Both the position numbers and the translations under genes were made by a program. 64,000 nucleotides of DNA. Origin: JAVVUJ01 sp964461765. Lineage in GTDB: Bacteria > Bacillota > Clostridia > Peptostreptococcales > Anaerovoracaceae. The notes beneath the pieces were generated by a model. That model worked only from the letters and a program-made list of their open reading frames with translations. It made no database searches and was not told where the DNA came from. Each line of letters starts with the position of its first letter. The stretch's first letter is position 1. Below, piece after piece: positions 18,501-27,609 of the stretch. Location: the NCBI GenBank assembly GCA_964461765.1, contig CAYWVS010000004.1:1-64000 (forward strand). Reading direction: 5' to 3'.

Positions 18501-20498
18501 TTAATTCCTAGTGTATCCACCCAACTCTGCTAATATATTTATGAATTCTTCACTGTCTAATGCCTTTAAAAATGATTGAATGGAAGGAAGTGCTAAATAT
18601 TTCTTTGGAATTGCAAAATCGTAGTCTTCATCTCCAATGTAGATGAAGTCCAAATCCATCGCTTTCGCAGCGGAATAAACTCCAATTCCTACATCGGCGC
18701 CCCCGCTTTTTACTGTTGCAGCCACTGCCATGTGGGTTGTCATCTCTCTATTATATCCTAAAATAGAGCTTTCTTCTATACCGGATTTTTTCAGAAGATA
18801 ATCTGTCAAAATTCTAGTTCCTGAGCCCCGCTGACGGTTGACAAAAACGATTTTTTTAATTTCAGCTTCCTGTGTTGTGGAGTTCAAGTCTCTTTGAACG
18901 TAAGGGCTCTCATTATCGAAATTGCTCAAAAGGTCTTCTATGGTTTTAATGTTTTTTGGATTTCCTTTAGGTACCATAAATCCTTGCTGTCTTTTAACGC
19001 CTTTAAAAAGCTGAATGTCTTGATCGCTTAAATAACGCTGAATGTAAGACTCGTTATAAATCCCTGTTTCCTCATCCAAAAGATGAATAGGTGCAATATG
19101 GGCTTCCCCTCTTTTTAAAGCCAAAATTCCGCCCATACTGCCAACGTGAGCAGAAGATAGCCTCACTCCGGGTTTCCCTGACTTTTCATGATCCATCATC
19201 AATAAATTATCTAAGTAATCTAAAATTAAGTCGTGACTTCCAATGGACACGATGGTATTTTCGATTACAGACATAGGGGTGATCAACTCCACCTTTACTT
19301 CTTCCCCGGCCTCATTACCTTCACTATTTTTAGGAATCACCAAAAGTCCGTCAGCCTTTACTAAGGTCATATTGACTCCTGCTCCTCGGTTTAATGGGGT
19401 GGCAATCAATTTTCCGTCCACATTGCCTAACTTCACACGGATATACTCTCTATACTTGAGGGAAGAAACCATACGGCGAGATAAGACAGCAGTGGTTTTC
19501 TCTTTCGTCAAAAGCTGTTGTTTTTGCAGAAATTGAATGACGGGTCCCACAATTTCCTCAAAGACCAAAAAAGCAGATCCGGGATACCCGGGAACGCCGA
19601 TGACTGGTTTTCCGGAGATTTGTCCCAATATGGTGGGTTTTCCCGGTTTAATGGCTATACCGTGCTGGAAGACTTCTCCCAATTCTTCTATTAAATGAAC
19701 GGTGTAGTCCTTGCTGCCCGCTGAGGAGCCCGCATTGATGATCAATAGATGATTTTTTGATAAGAGCTGTAAGATAGTGGATTTCAGTTTTTCATAATCA
19801 TCCTCCACAGGAGAAACTCGAAAAGCTTCACATCCCCAACTTTCTACAATAGCTTTAAAGGTCCAAGAGTTGGTATCAAAGGTTTTGCCAGGTTCCAAAT
19901 GCTCATAGGAATCTGTAATTTCATTACCCGTAGGTAAAATTCCCACCTTAATTTTCTCATATACCTCTATTTTTTCAATGCCGCTGCTTAACACTGCACC
20001 GATATCCATAGGTCTGATACGATGGTTTTGAGGTAAAATCATTTCTCCTGCTACGATATCTTCACCAATGGGGCGAATGTGTTGCCATGGTGAGGCTTGT
20101 ACCATAATTTTAATCTGCTTGGGTTGACCGTCAGTGCCTTTTTCTTCCGATGCAGGAATCAAATCCTCAACCATGATGACGCTGTCGTAGGGGTCTACAA
20201 TCAAATGCCCTGTATTGATGTATTCAAAGTCAACACCCCGGGTTAAGACTACCGGATTGGCTTCGTTGGCTGTAAAAGTTCTCTCGGATATTACCATAAT
20301 GCCATCCATAGCAGCTGCATTGTGGTTGGGGGAGGATAGACGGGCAAAGATGGGTACTGAAGTGATTCTGCCCAAGGTCTGACGTACGTCAACCTGCTCT
20401 GCTTGAATGTTGTCCATGTTTTTTTCGGAAATTTTACCCAGATAAAGGCGTAAGGCTTCCTCAATATCCGTGTTATTTAAATAGATTGTCCTTTCCAT
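18501..20498 (-). CDS. MoeA molybdopterin molybdotransferase fused to a periplasmic-binding-protein-like domain
   Basis: 665 residues. Residues 1 to about 405 are a full MoeA (metal insertion into MPT-AMP): NHNAAAMDGIMV, LPTGNEI, INAGSSAGSKDYTVHLIEELG and KPGKPTILGQISGKPVIGVPGYPGS. Residues about 425-650 form a PBP-like/LysR-substrate-domain-like region (SSAHVGSMGGILALKRGEAHIAP; VNRQRGSGTRILTDYLLKKSGI) that is known as a fusion in clostridia and archaea and probably senses or binds an oxyanion or cofactor. The start is set at 20498, with GAGGAAGTC just before it, rather than the GTG at 20513. A second MoeA lies 122 bases upstream. Confidence 0.9.
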   Translation of the reverse strand: MERTIYLNNTDIEEALRLYLGKISEKNMDNIQAEQVDVRQTLGRITSVPIFARLSSPNHNAAAMDGIMVISERTFTANEANPVVLTRGVDFEYINTGHLIVDPYDSVIMVEDLIPASEEKGTDGQPKQIKIMVQASPWQHIRPIGEDIVAGEMILPQNHRIRPMDIGAVLSSGIEKIEVYEKIKVGILPTGNEITDSYEHLEPGKTFDTNSWTFKAIVESWGCEAFRVSPVEDDYEKLKSTILQLLSKNHLLIINAGSSAGSKDYTVHLIEELGEVFQHGIAIKPGKPTILGQISGKPVIGVPGYPGSAFLVFEEIVGPVIQFLQKQQLLTKEKTTAVLSRRMVSSLKYREYIRVKLGNVDGKLIATPLNRGAGVNMTLVKADGLLVIPKNSEGNEAGEEVKVELITPMSVIENTIVSIGSHDLILDYLDNLLMMDHEKSGKPGVRLSSAHVGSMGGILALKRGEAHIAPIHLLDEETGIYNESYIQRYLSDQDIQLFKGVKRQQGFMVPKGNPKNIKTIEDLLSNFDNESPYVQRDLNSTTQEAEIKKIVFVNRQRGSGTRILTDYLLKKSGIEESSILGYNREMTTHMAVAATVKSGGADVGIGVYSAAKAMDLDFIYIGDEDYDFAIPKKYLALPSIQSFLKALDSEEFINILAELGGYTRN

Positions 20499-20619
20499 TT
20501 GACTTCCTCGCACAATGAAAACCCAGAGAAATCATCATACATTTTCCTTTCTGTCTTATTTGCAGTAGTGTTCTTTTACTCATTATTCGTCATGCTTAAA
20601 CTTTTATATAAAATTGTCT

Positions 20620-22080
20620 TTATAACAAAATAACTTCTACAGGTTGTCCTCCGGCTACCCCCTCGGATAAGGAAGGAATCCGAATATAACCGTCTGCATC
20701 TTTCAATAGGGAAATGGAGCCTGACTTGCCATGCAGAGGGATAGCCTTCCAATTAATAAACTTGTTGGAGTCCTTTCTTTGGTCTTCATCATTTGACTTT
20801 ATGCCGGCGTAATCTCTTTTCAGCTCCTGCTCCTTTGATGATGAACATTGAGCAATGCGTTCTAACTTAACAAGCTGATAGGTCTCACGTCCTTCCCCGG
20901 AGTGTACATTTTCCGTTATTTCCGCGGTAATGGTTAAGGGTGCCTCTGTATTGTGAAAATAGTGCCTCTTGATAAAGGGTTCTACTACGGTTTTGTAGAC
21001 CACAATGGCGGACATGGGATGCCCCGGCAAGCCTATAGCTAAAGCAGGATTTTCCTGTTTACATTTCTGTGTCTCCTTAGGATTTTTCTTCTGCAGATCC
21101 TGTTGATTATCCTGGAATTTTTGTGGCTCTTGTAACTTCTGTGTCCCTTGAAAACACTCTTGCCACTCTTGGGGATCCTTTCTGTCTATGACGCCAATTA
21201 CCGTAGGTTTTCCAGGCTTGATGGCGATACCGTGAGTCAATACCCCCGGGGTTCCTAAGCTTTCGATAAGATCAGCCGTCATATCCTTAGCTCCTGCAGA
21301 GCTACCTCCGGATAAAATCAAAATGTCATTTTCTTTTATCAAACGAGTGCAGTACTCTTGCAATTGCTCAAAATGATCCTTACAGAGAGAAATGGTGGTG
21401 ATCTCAATGCCTGCGGCTTCAGCCAAAGCGGCGATAGAATATGAATTGATATCTCTTATCTGTCCCGGCCTAGGGGTTTGATCTATGGGAATAATTTCAT
21501 CTCCCGTGGATAAAATGGCCATTTTCGGTTTGGCGAAAGCCTCCACATAATCCATTCCACAGGTGGCAAGCATGCCCATATCCTTTGCCGTCAGTCTATG
21601 ACCCTTTGCGAAGATTAGCTGCCCTGCTGAAAAATCGTCTCCCACCTGCATAATGTAGCCGTTGGGGGTAGCCGGCTTATGAATAGCGATATTTTTCTCG
21701 TCCAAAACCTCCACGTACTCGATCATCACCATACCGTCAGCACCTTCCGGGATCATACCCCCTGTGGGTACGTATACTGCTTGTCCCGGTTTAACACATA
21801 GATCTGTGGCTTCCCCCATATTCACTTCACCAATGACCTTCAAAAAAGAGGGGATGCTTTCTCCGGTACCAAAGGTGTCAGCAGCTATTACGGCATACCC
21901 ATCCACTACAGAACGACGAAATTGTGGCATATCCATATCCGTAAATATGTCCCTTGCAATATATCTATCCACACTTTTTAAAAGCTGTACGGTCTCAGAT
22001 GAAACATTCTCATGCTGAAAATATTGACTTAACTTTTCTTGAACCTGATCTAAGGTATCTGTTTTCAGTAATCGCACCAT
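20620..22080 (-). CDS. moeA: MoeA molybdopterin molybdotransferase with low-complexity insertions
   Basis: 486 residues, longer than the usual 400 or so. MoeA motifs: FRRSVVDGYAVIAADT, VPTGGMIPEGADGMVMIEY, LSTGDEIIPID, LSGGSSAGAKDMTADLIESLG and IGLPGHPMSAIVVYKTVVEP. Between the last two a Gln/Lys/Glu-rich insert of about 45 residues appears, and another charged insert of some 30 residues lies near residue 435, both hydrophilic and probably surface loops. It belongs to the cofactor cluster; having two full MoeA proteins may allow Mo and W to be handled apart. The ATG follows GAAAGGAAG. Confidence 0.92.
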   Translation of the reverse strand: MVRLLKTDTLDQVQEKLSQYFQHENVSSETVQLLKSVDRYIARDIFTDMDMPQFRRSVVDGYAVIAADTFGTGESIPSFLKVIGEVNMGEATDLCVKPGQAVYVPTGGMIPEGADGMVMIEYVEVLDEKNIAIHKPATPNGYIMQVGDDFSAGQLIFAKGHRLTAKDMGMLATCGMDYVEAFAKPKMAILSTGDEIIPIDQTPRPGQIRDINSYSIAALAEAAGIEITTISLCKDHFEQLQEYCTRLIKENDILILSGGSSAGAKDMTADLIESLGTPGVLTHGIAIKPGKPTVIGVIDRKDPQEWQECFQGTQKLQEPQKFQDNQQDLQKKNPKETQKCKQENPALAIGLPGHPMSAIVVYKTVVEPFIKRHYFHNTEAPLTITAEITENVHSGEGRETYQLVKLERIAQCSSSKEQELKRDYAGIKSNDEDQRKDSNKFINWKAIPLHGKSGSISLLKDADGYIRIPSLSEGVAGGQPVEVILL

Positions 22081-22119
22081 GCACTTCCTTTCATAGCAGT
22101 AGCTCTCTTATTAAAAATA

Positions 22120-22830
22120 TCATAGCAATAGTTCACCTTCTAAGAATTTTCGGGTCAATGTTTCTTTAGGTTCTTTAAAGAATAATTGACTTTCCCCAAA
22201 CTCTACTCCTCGACCTTCATGTAAGAAAAGGATCTCTTTACAGAGCCTTTTGGCTTGAGGTAAATTATGAGTAATATATAAAATAGTAGTATGTTTCTCT
22301 TCGTTGATTTTCCGCAGGATATTTTCTATCTCTGCAGTGGACTTGGGGTCTATGTTGGCGGTGGGTTCATCTAAAAATAGCAGATCCGGTTCAAAGGAAA
22401 TAGCTCTGGCCAAAGCAACCTTCTGTGACTCACCTCCGGAAAGGGTCCATGCCTTTTGATTTCGCAGATGAAGAATACCCAAGCCTTCCATCAGCTCCCA
22501 GGTTCTGGAATTTATGGCCTCCTGGGCCCACCTCCTCCAAACCAAAGGAGCAGCAATATTTTTTTCTACGCTGGTTCGCATCATATATGGTTTTTGGAAC
22601 ACTAAGGTCATACGATCTAATGGGGGAGAGGTAGACTCATCTTCCCCATAGTATATGGTTCCCTGAGAAGGTTGATCCAATCCTGCTAAAAGGTTGAGAA
22701 AAGTGCTTTTACCTGCACCGTTAGCACCGATAATTCCTAAAAAAGCACCACTTTTGATGGATAGACCATCAAGGAATAAAACCGTTTTCTCATTATACAT
22801 TTTGCACAAGTTTTTTACTCTTAAGTTCAT
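22120..22830 (-). CDS. tupC: Tungstate ABC transporter, ATP-binding protein
   Basis: 236 residues. Walker A GANGAGKST, signature TLSGGESQKVALARA and Walker B LLFLDEPTANID are complete. It energises the TupB permease. The start ATGA overlaps the tupB stop. It lacks the C-terminal TOBE/MOP domain of ModC proteins, as is usual for TupC. Operon order tupA-tupB-tupC. Confidence 0.92.
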   Translation of the reverse strand: MNLRVKNLCKMYNEKTVLFLDGLSIKSGAFLGIIGANGAGKSTFLNLLAGLDQPSQGTIYYGEDESTSPPLDRMTLVFQKPYMMRTSVEKNIAAPLVWRRWAQEAINSRTWELMEGLGILHLRNQKAWTLSGGESQKVALARAISFEPDLLFLDEPTANIDPKSTAEIENILRKINEEKHTTILYITHNLPQAKRLCKEILFLHEGRGVEFGESQLFFKEPKETLTRKFLEGELLL

Positions 22831-23525
22831 TGTGTCTCCTCCCTTTGCTGGAGGTTATATAAAAAAGCATTAATGGTAAACGCTATAATTAATAAAATAA
22901 TTCCTACGGCGATGGCGGTGCTATAGTCCCCCATGCTTTTTAGCTGAGCGATATAAGTGGTCATCATTCTCGTTTTGCCCTTAATATTTCCACCTACGAT
23001 CATAACAGCTCCCACTTCGGAGATAGCACGACCTACGCCGGAAACGATGGCTGCTAAAATACCGATTTTCATTTCGAAAATCAAAAGTTTCATAATTTGG
23101 AAGGAATTGGCGCCTAAGGTAAAACCTAAGCTGCGAATCAAAGGAGCTTTTTCCTTCACCAAATTATAGGTAAGCCCTAGGATAATGGGTGTTACTAAAA
23201 TTACTTGGGCTATGACCATGGCGGTAGGTGTATAATTGATTCCCCAGGAACCTAAAGGACCTTTTCTCATAATCATCAAAAATACGAAAAGCCCTGCAAT
23301 GACAGGAGGTAGGCTCATTAAAGTATAAATAATACGGATAAAAGCATTTTTAAAGGGAAATTGGTTAGTGCCTATGAGGATGCCCAAAGGCACTCCTAAG
23401 AAAGTAGAGATAGTCACAGAACAAAAGGAAACCGCAAGAGAGAGCCCTACTATTTCGTAGAGCTCTGTATCACCGGAAAATATAAGTTCCACAGCTTTTT
23501 GAAAAGCCAGACCTATTTCAGCCAT
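22827..23525 (-). CDS. tupB: Tungstate ABC transporter, permease
   Basis: 232 residues with five to six membrane helices. The cytoplasmic EAA-like loop that docks on the ATPase reads SLGFTLGANSFQIMKLLIFEMKIGILAAIV. The segment SEVGAVMIVGGNIKGKTRMMTTYI is typical of TupB/WtpB-type permeases. It overlaps tupC by 4 bases and follows tupA by 30 bases. Confidence 0.92.
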   Translation of the reverse strand: MAEIGLAFQKAVELIFSGDTELYEIVGLSLAVSFCSVTISTFLGVPLGILIGTNQFPFKNAFIRIIYTLMSLPPVIAGLFVFLMIMRKGPLGSWGINYTPTAMVIAQVILVTPIILGLTYNLVKEKAPLIRSLGFTLGANSFQIMKLLIFEMKIGILAAIVSGVGRAISEVGAVMIVGGNIKGKTRMMTTYIAQLKSMGDYSTAIAVGIILLIIAFTINAFLYNLQQREETQ

Positions 23526-23555
23526 AAACCGTCCCTTGCAATTTTTCAGTTACTA

Positions 23556-24428
23556 TTATTGTGCGTTTGGTGTGAATAAGGGTTGTCCATATTTTTCTTC
23601 ACCGTATTTACCGATTATGCTTTGTGTTGTTTCGGAAAGAATCCAAGTTTGGAAAGCAAGTGCACCTTCTGCATTGATCTTATCATTCTTGCCGGGATCC
23701 ACCACGATTACACCGTATTGGTTAAATAAATCTTTGTCCCCTTCAGTTACAATTCTTAAATCTGTACCTTCAGCCATGTTCAGCCAAGTAGCTCTATCAG
23801 AAAGAGTGTATCCCAGCATTTCATTGGTCATGGTGATGACATCCCCCATGCCCTTTCCTGCCTCAACATACCAATCCCCTGTTCCCGAAGGAGTAAGCCC
23901 AAGCTTATCCCAAATGGAAAGTTCTTTGGAATTTGTTCCGGATTTATCTGCTCTGGAGATAAATTTTGATGTCTTCTCCTGGAAAAGCTTTTTGAAGGCA
24001 TCCTGTGCATTATTTGCAGCTACCCCATTGATTCCCGCAGGATCTTCATTTGGTCCCAGGATCACGAAGTCGTTATACATAACATCAAATCGCTCCGGTC
24101 CGTGACCTGCTTCTATAAAGGCCTTTTCCGCAGCCGGTGAGTGGACCAACAGCACATCCGCTTCTCCATTTTCTCCCATTTTCATAGCTTCCCCGGAACC
24201 CACGGCAATGACTTTTACTTCATATCCCGTTTCTTCTGTAAAGAGAGGGAGAAGCTCATCCAAAAGACCGCTGTCCTGGGTACTGGTGGTGGTGGCTAAT
24301 ATGATAGTTCCCTTGGATTCCACAGGATCCTGAGTATCGTTGCCCCCATTATTTGCAGCACATCCGCTGAAGTTTGCTAAAATCACCATTAAAGTAAGTA
24401 GTAAAGGGATAATTTTTCTTCTGATCAT
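23556..24428 (-). CDS. tupA: Tungstate-binding lipoprotein
   Basis: 290 residues. A lipoprotein signal peptide ends at the lipobox FSGC (Cys about residue 22). The TupA signature TTTSTQDSGLLDELLPLF is present, in which Thr/Ser residues hold the oxyanion, followed by EADVLLVHSPAAEKAFIEAG and SRADKSGTNSKELSIW. It captures tungstate outside the membrane for TupBC. An AAGGAGGAAC site precedes the start. The gene has a roughly 300-base leader with a probable cofactor-sensing riboswitch. Confidence 0.94.
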   Translation of the reverse strand: MIRRKIIPLLLTLMVILANFSGCAANNGGNDTQDPVESKGTIILATTTSTQDSGLLDELLPLFTEETGYEVKVIAVGSGEAMKMGENGEADVLLVHSPAAEKAFIEAGHGPERFDVMYNDFVILGPNEDPAGINGVAANNAQDAFKKLFQEKTSKFISRADKSGTNSKELSIWDKLGLTPSGTGDWYVEAGKGMGDVITMTNEMLGYTLSDRATWLNMAEGTDLRIVTEGDKDLFNQYGVIVVDPGKNDKINAEGALAFQTWILSETTQSIIGKYGEEKYGQPLFTPNAQ

Positions 24429-24562
24429 TTGTTCCTCCTTAGTTTGGGCTATAAGTATATAGTTTGTGTAGCCCTACTTATAAATAAAATAAATAACTTT
24501 TAACCACTTTGGAAGGAACTCCAATAAACTGATATAGTAAATAACTTTAGTTAAATTGTAAT

Positions 24563-24592
24563 AAAAAATCCCTCCGCAAACGCTAAGAAGGA
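24563..24592 (-). terminator. Rho-independent terminator in the tupA leader
   Basis: On the minus strand a 7-base stem with two wobble pairs plus a GC/GC top and a GTTT loop is followed by six T residues, about 135 bases before the tupA start. Its position directly behind the aptamer-like region marks it as a regulated expression platform. Confidence 0.75.
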
Positions 24593-24735
24593 AAAGTAAT
24601 TACAATTATTATCTTTCCTTTCCAAATGGGAGGCCTTCGGATTTCTCCTGTGCCCATCGGTTGAAATTCATAGCTTTCTGTACAACATGATCCACAGCTT
24701 GCCTTAGAACCTTCAACTCGGAAAACAGTATTTAA
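24593..24735 (-). ncRNA. Probable Moco/Tuco (molybdenum/tungsten cofactor) riboswitch aptamer
   Basis: The minus-strand RNA shows a closing stem GTTGAA/TTCAAC (24712-24717 with 24660-24665), an internal hairpin CTGT/ACAG (24694-24697 with 24678-24681), a small GGA-GAAA-TCC hairpin with a GNRA loop (24639-24648), and flanking GGGCACAGG and GGCCTCCC elements. This layout, in front of a tungstate transporter, matches what I know of the Moco RNA motif, which is common in such leaders. I could not run a covariance search, so the class is probable, not proven; the riboswitch nature is supported by promoter, structure and terminator in a row. Confidence 0.62.
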
Positions 24736-24745
24736 TTATGGGAAT

Positions 24746-24774
24746 AGGATAACATAAGGAATTTAGAAATTCAA
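24746..24774 (-). promoter_or_regulatory. Promoter of the tup operon
   Basis: On the minus strand TTGAAT (24769-24774), 17-base spacer, TATCCT (24746-24751). Transcription would start near 24740, just before the aptamer-like RNA. Confidence 0.65.
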
Positions 24775-24931
24775 CATTATTTTTTTAATTATCAGAATAT
24801 TATTTTTTAGTTAAAATTAATACATAATGTTTTTTAACTATATTTATCTAATAAATTTAAATATATAAAGTAAAATTACATAACTTATAAATTTTAATTA
24901 TTTACATTTTATAAATATATTGTATGTAATA

Positions 24932-24979
24932 GCAAAATATAAGTTTGCTATTTGTTTAAAAAGCAATCTTATATTTTGC
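24932..24979. repeat. 48-base near-perfect palindrome upstream of the XRE gene
   Basis: Perfect 12-base arms GCAAAATATAAG (24932-24943) and its complement (24968-24979), with a further TTGC/GCAA pairing inside after one mismatch. It lies in an otherwise featureless AT-rich stretch between the tup promoter and the XRE regulator at 25056. It may be the regulator's operator or a stem-loop; no T-run makes a terminator unlikely. Confidence 0.6.
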
Positions 24980-25055
24980 ATTAATCTTTCAACTTTTGAT
25001 TTGTTTATGATCATACCATTTCCACCTATAATTTAATTTAGTAGGAGGTGGAATT

Positions 25056-25289
25056 TTGGAAGATAAACACGTAATTAGATTAAAAAAATTAGGTTTAAAC
25101 ATAGCATATCATAGAAAATTAAGCGGTCTTACCCAAATGGAGCTTTCTGAAAGAGTTTCAATCAGCAGAACTCATATGAGCAACATTGAAGCGCCCAATA
25201 TGCCGACATCCTTGTCTTTGGAGACTCTTTTTGACATAGCGGACGCTTTGGATATTCCCCCTGAAAAATTGTTTGAATTTAAAGACTAA
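25056..25289 (+). CDS. Small XRE-family helix-turn-helix regulator
   Basis: 77 residues, essentially one HTH_3 domain: LGLNIAYHRKLSGLTQMELSERVSISRTHMSNIE contains the recognition helix, followed by LSLETLFDIADALDIPPEKLFEF. TTG start chosen because TAGGAGGTGGAATT directly precedes it. It may repress itself through the palindrome upstream. A terminator follows at 25322. Confidence 0.88.
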   Translation: MEDKHVIRLKKLGLNIAYHRKLSGLTQMELSERVSISRTHMSNIEAPNMPTSLSLETLFDIADALDIPPEKLFEFKD

Positions 25290-25321
25290 TAGGTAGGCAT
25301 AAATTGAATTTGGCTTGTTTC

Positions 25322-25346
25322 AGGTGGTTCAAATGGAGCCACTTTT
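25322..25346 (+). terminator. Terminator after the XRE gene
   Basis: AGGTGGTTC pairs with GGAGCCAC across a 4-base loop, one wobble pair, then TTTT. It overlaps the stop of the convergent GNAT gene. Confidence 0.6.
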
Positions 25347-25995
25347 ATGGGTATACTCTTTCGTCCAGAGTGGTAGATGCAATCTCAAATTTCTTTTGGC
25401 TATCCTTTACTAGTTTTTCCTTCGGTGGAAAGGTCTTGTCGAACTCTTCTAAGGCATTCTCATCAAACTCAAAAGCACCGGAAAAGTATAACTTCCCACT
25501 GATTTCATCCAGTGCGTTTTCATAAAGTGGCAATGCCATTATTCCTGTATAGAATTTTCCATCAGGCATTGAAACATTATATTTTTTGCTTCCCACAAAA
25601 CCGTAGGGCTCGTAATGATATGGGTAGCCCCCGATGAAAATTGCCTTATGCCCCATTTTTCGTGCATCTTTAATGGAATGCTCGATAAGGGCTTTTCCAA
25701 GCCCCTTGCGGTGAAGTTCCGGAGATATGCTCACAGGTCCGAAAGAAATGACTTTATGCTCTACACCATCCTCTGATACTACGGTTGAGTAGGTATAAAA
25801 AATGCTGCCTATGATTTCCCCATCCAGTTCAATTACAAAAGTTAGTTCAGGGATGAAATCAGGGGATTGACGAATTAAATGTGCGATATAATGCTCGTCA
25901 CACCCAGGATGATATAAATTCCAAAATGCCTCTCGTGTAATTTCCTCTACTCGTCGATAATCCTTTGGCTCCTCTAACCGAATATTATAATTCAT
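25345..25995 (-). CDS. GNAT-family N-acetyltransferase
   Basis: 216 residues. The acetyl-CoA-binding motif A is seen in FGPVSISPELHRKGLGKALIEHSIKDARKMG (R/Q-x-x-G-x-G/A as RKGLGKA). N-terminal MNYNIRLEEPKDYRRVEEITREAFW is typical of this branch. The substrate is unknown. AAGGAGAAAAA precedes the ATG. It faces the XRE gene and shares its terminator. Confidence 0.88.
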   Translation of the reverse strand: MNYNIRLEEPKDYRRVEEITREAFWNLYHPGCDEHYIAHLIRQSPDFIPELTFVIELDGEIIGSIFYTYSTVVSEDGVEHKVISFGPVSISPELHRKGLGKALIEHSIKDARKMGHKAIFIGGYPYHYEPYGFVGSKKYNVSMPDGKFYTGIMALPLYENALDEISGKLYFSGAFEFDENALEEFDKTFPPKEKLVKDSQKKFEIASTTLDERVYP

Positions 25996-26042
25996 TTTTT
26001 CTCCTTATTTCATATTAATAAATCACATTATTATATGACTTT

Positions 26043-26600
26043 CTAAACAAATCCATCCATTCGAATGTCCGTTTCCTCACTTGGTAGGGCATTGATAATT
26101 TGAAACTCATAGGCCAGTGCCAACTTTGGTACTTCATGCCTGAGCTTTGGCAGGAATCTGTCATAGCAGCCCTTTCCGTAGCCTAATCTGTTTCCTGAAA
26201 TGTCAAAAGCCACCCCGGGAACGATGATGAGATCAATTTTTGTGGGAGCTGACAACAATTCCGGATTGGGCTCCCAAATACCTATGGGAGATTGTACTAA
26301 AAAAGAATAAATGTCTTTGATATTTTCACAGTGAGGAATGATATAGGGGTGTATTTCAAAATTTTCATCCGTATAAGGCAGCACCACATTTTTATGCAAC
26401 ACCATAGCCGCATTGATTAGGGGTAAAGTGGGTGCCTCCTTGCGATAATCCATATAAAGCATGAGGGTTTCTGCCTCTTGAAAGGTCTTTAAGCTTACTA
26501 ACCGTTCCTTTGCATCTATTGCAAATTGAGCGATGTATTCGTCATTTAACCGTGATCGCAGAAAAAGCATTTCTTTGCGTATTTCATTTTTAGTTTGCAT
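26043..26600 (-). CDS. 5-formyltetrahydrofolate cyclo-ligase
   Basis: 185 residues. Converts 5-formyl-THF to 5,10-methenyl-THF with ATP. The family motif is complete: IIVPGVAFDISGNRLGYGKGCYDRFL. N-terminal KNEIRKEMLFLRSRL supplies the ATP-binding basic helix. AAAGG lies before the ATG. It may feed the one-carbon folate pool used in amino-acid fermentation; it is not linked to a particular operon here. Confidence 0.93.
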   Translation of the reverse strand: MQTKNEIRKEMLFLRSRLNDEYIAQFAIDAKERLVSLKTFQEAETLMLYMDYRKEAPTLPLINAAMVLHKNVVLPYTDENFEIHPYIIPHCENIKDIYSFLVQSPIGIWEPNPELLSAPTKIDLIIVPGVAFDISGNRLGYGKGCYDRFLPKLRHEVPKLALAYEFQIINALPSEETDIRMDGFV

Positions 26601-26894
26601 TTTAAATATACCTTTGATTCAGTTTACAAATAATTAAGGAGTTATTCGGCACCCCCTAAATATATATATTATTCCGTTAATAATTGAAGTATTAGCATAA
26701 TTATATAGATTTAAACTTTTATATTCAACTAATAATCTTTAAAAATTCAATCTCTTAACCCATTATTATATAAAAACTACTTTTTCTATAAACTGTTCTA
26801 TGGTATACTCCTTTTAAAGTAAGCTTGAGCCATCCACATAAATAGATATGGAGGATTGGCTTGGAGGGAAAAGACATAAAGGAAGAATATCTGT

Positions 26895-27563
26895 ATGTTT
26901 TATAGCGTTTCATTTATAACGGAGTCAAAATTATTTGAAGGTTTTACAAGGGCTGAGTATGAGTACTTTTGCACTATCATTAAGCCTGCTTTTAAGAATT
27001 ATTCAAAAAATCAAATAATTATCAATGAAGGAGAAAAGCTAGACGATATAGGGGTTGTATGTAGTGGAAAACTGGTTAAAGCGAAGCTTGAACACACGGG
27101 AAAGCTGCATTTGCTGGAAGTCATTGCAACCTCAAAAACCTTTGGAATGGAAATTGTCGGAACACCTACTCAAATAAGTCCTGTAACCATTTCTTGTTTA
27201 GAGGATTCATCTGTATTATTTTTCAACTATGAGAAAATATGTAGTGACAGCCACATGCCATTCGAAGTCCGTATAAAAATAATAAAAAATATCGTAAATT
27301 TAATTGCAAATGATAATATAAAAAAATTATATAAAATAGAAGCTTTATCTCAGAAATCTTTAAGAGATAAAATTCTAGTTCATCTATATACGAAGATGAA
27401 AAAAGCAGGAAAAAGTACATTCAAGCTTGGGCTGAATAGGGAACAGCTTGCTGATTATCTATGTGTGAATCGCAGTGCCTTATCCCATGAACTAAGTCGC
27501 ATGCAACAAGAGGGGTTGATTTCCTTCCGAAAGGATCTTTTCACAATTAATGATATTAAATAA
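26895..27563 (+). CDS. Crp/Fnr-family transcriptional regulator
   Basis: 222 residues: cyclic-nucleotide-binding-type beta-barrel (residues about 15-120), a long dimer helix, and a C-terminal winged helix (LGLNREQLADYLCVNRSALSHELSRMQQEGLISFRKD). No cysteine cluster for an Fnr-type Fe-S centre is seen, so the effector is unknown. It precedes modABC and could regulate it. The ATG follows AAAGGAAGAA. The 294-base gap before it is AT-rich; TATACT at 26804-26809 may be a -10 box, but its -35 is poor. A strong terminator follows. Confidence 0.86.
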   Translation: MFYSVSFITESKLFEGFTRAEYEYFCTIIKPAFKNYSKNQIIINEGEKLDDIGVVCSGKLVKAKLEHTGKLHLLEVIATSKTFGMEIVGTPTQISPVTISCLEDSSVLFFNYEKICSDSHMPFEVRIKIIKNIVNLIANDNIKKLYKIEALSQKSLRDKILVHLYTKMKKAGKSTFKLGLNREQLADYLCVNRSALSHELSRMQQEGLISFRKDLFTINDIK

Positions 27564-27609
27564 AATAGTTAGATAAGATTTATAAGATAAGAATAGATAA
27601 AATTAGAAA

